From Microbacteriaceae bacterium (GTDB taxonomy: Bacteria; Actinomycetota; Actinomycetes; Actinomycetales; Microbacteriaceae): a stretch of 5,938 nt of DNA. Under the pieces are notes generated by a model. That model was not told the origin of the DNA. It searched no databases and worked only from the letters and a program-made list of their open reading frames with translations. Shown here one piece after another: positions 5,549-5,938 of this stretch. Positions within the stretch are counted from its first letter, which is position 1. Every line of letters starts with the position of its first letter. Location: NCBI GenBank assembly GCA_030840185.1, contig JAUZFY010000243.1, forward strand, positions 1 to 5,938, given 5' to 3'. A program made the position numbers and the translations under genes.

Positions 5549-5938
5549 TCCGCCTCAGTCGGGTGCTCCGGATCCGCCGCGGGCGGCAGGCTCCCGAATC
5601 GCAACAGGCAGGCCATCAGGAGCAATCGCGCCTTCGTCGCGGTGAGCGTGCTCCCGGCAATGAACACCTCCCCCGGCACGGAAGCCACCATCCCCTCGGC
5701 GTTGCCGCGCGAGGTTCGGACCACGGGCATCCCGTGCGCAACGGCTCTTCTGAGCGCCGCCATCTCGGACTCGTCGCCCCGGCCGAACGGCGCGTTGCCT
5801 TCGAGGACGAAGCCAGCCAGCGGGGCGGTCGTCAAGTTTCTGGCGATTCGGGCGGAAATTTCTACCTGCTGGCCGGGGTCATCCGAATAGTCTTCCATTC
5901 CATATCGGGCATACTTCACGATCGTGACCTTCGGTATG
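5491..5938 (-). CDS. Asparaginase family protein, C-terminal part (gene cut by window edge)
   Basis: The frame is open to the window end: codons upstream of GTG 5919 read IPKVTI without a stop and continue the domain, so this is a partial gene and not a 142-residue protein. It matches the C-terminal domain of bacterial L-asparaginase/glutaminase-type amidohydrolases. A beta-strand (PKVTIVKY) is followed by a helix and then LAGFVLEGNAPFGRG, a GMPVVRTSRGNAEGMV segment equivalent to the family's GxPVV-SR motif, and the ALT-KAR-LLM region (STLTATKARLLLMACLL) near the end. The N-terminal catalytic threonines lie outside the window, so activity and type (I or II) cannot be judged. No signal-peptide information is available. 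The gene ends in CAT-TGA, overlapping the start region of the downstream transporter. Family confidence is moderate to good because only about a third to half of the protein is visible. Confidence 0.78.
   Translation of the reverse strand, partial: IPKVTIVKYARYGMEDYSDDPGQQVEISARIARNLTTAPLAGFVLEGNAPFGRGDESEMAALRRAVAHGMPVVRTSRGNAEGMVASVPGEVFIAGSTLTATKARLLLMACLLRFGSLPPAADPEHPTEAEWRLIRRRVADYQAVFDTH

Noticed and set aside
5491..5919. A complete 142-residue small protein starting at GTG 5919.
   Set aside because: The frame continues open to the window edge and the residues upstream extend the asparaginase C-terminal domain, so this is the end of a longer gene.

Overview
The window is high-GC DNA with dense coding and looks like an actinobacterial chromosome, most probably Microbacteriaceae. 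Three things suggest this: a divergent rsmI / protein O-mannosyltransferase pair (the same neighbour arrangement as Rv1003/Rv1002c in Mycobacterium tuberculosis), probable leaderless starts, and intergenic palindromes ending in GTATCGAAACC / GGTCTCGATACG, which I associate with that family from general knowledge. The family-level assignment is inference.

Layout from left to right. An aldo/keto reductase (+) fills 8-874. From 875 to 1122 there is no gene but a dense cluster of short palindromic repeats: two nearly identical tandem 40-bp units, one inverted unit, and a nested direct/inverted repeat. A small single-domain GIY-YIG endonuclease (+, 1123-1440) follows. It is bounded on its other side by a second repeat cluster (1460-1527), which fills the convergent gap before rsmI (-, 1544 to about 2353). 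A very short divergent region (about 2354-2394) separates rsmI from the pmt gene (+, 2395-4038). An EmrB/QacA-type 14-helix MFS transporter (-, 3950-5548) overlaps the 3' end of pmt tail to tail by 89 bp. Its 5' end overlaps the end of an asparaginase-family gene (-, 5491 to the window edge), whose N-terminal part lies outside the window.

How the parts relate. RsmI methylates 16S rRNA, and the PMT homologue glycosylates exported proteins. They share only a promoter region, where each appears to have a -10 hexamer exactly 7 nt before a GTG start. The asparaginase-family gene and the transporter are co-directional and overlapping, so they are probably one transcription unit; no substrate link can be read from the sequence. 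The least ordinary part is 875-1543, where a lone GIY-YIG nuclease gene lies between arrays of related palindromes. This resembles REP/RAYT systems in layout but has a different enzyme. Whether the nuclease acts on the repeats is untested here and is offered as a hypothesis. The rest of the window is conventional chromosomal content; I found no CRISPR array, tRNA, rRNA or canonical insertion sequence.
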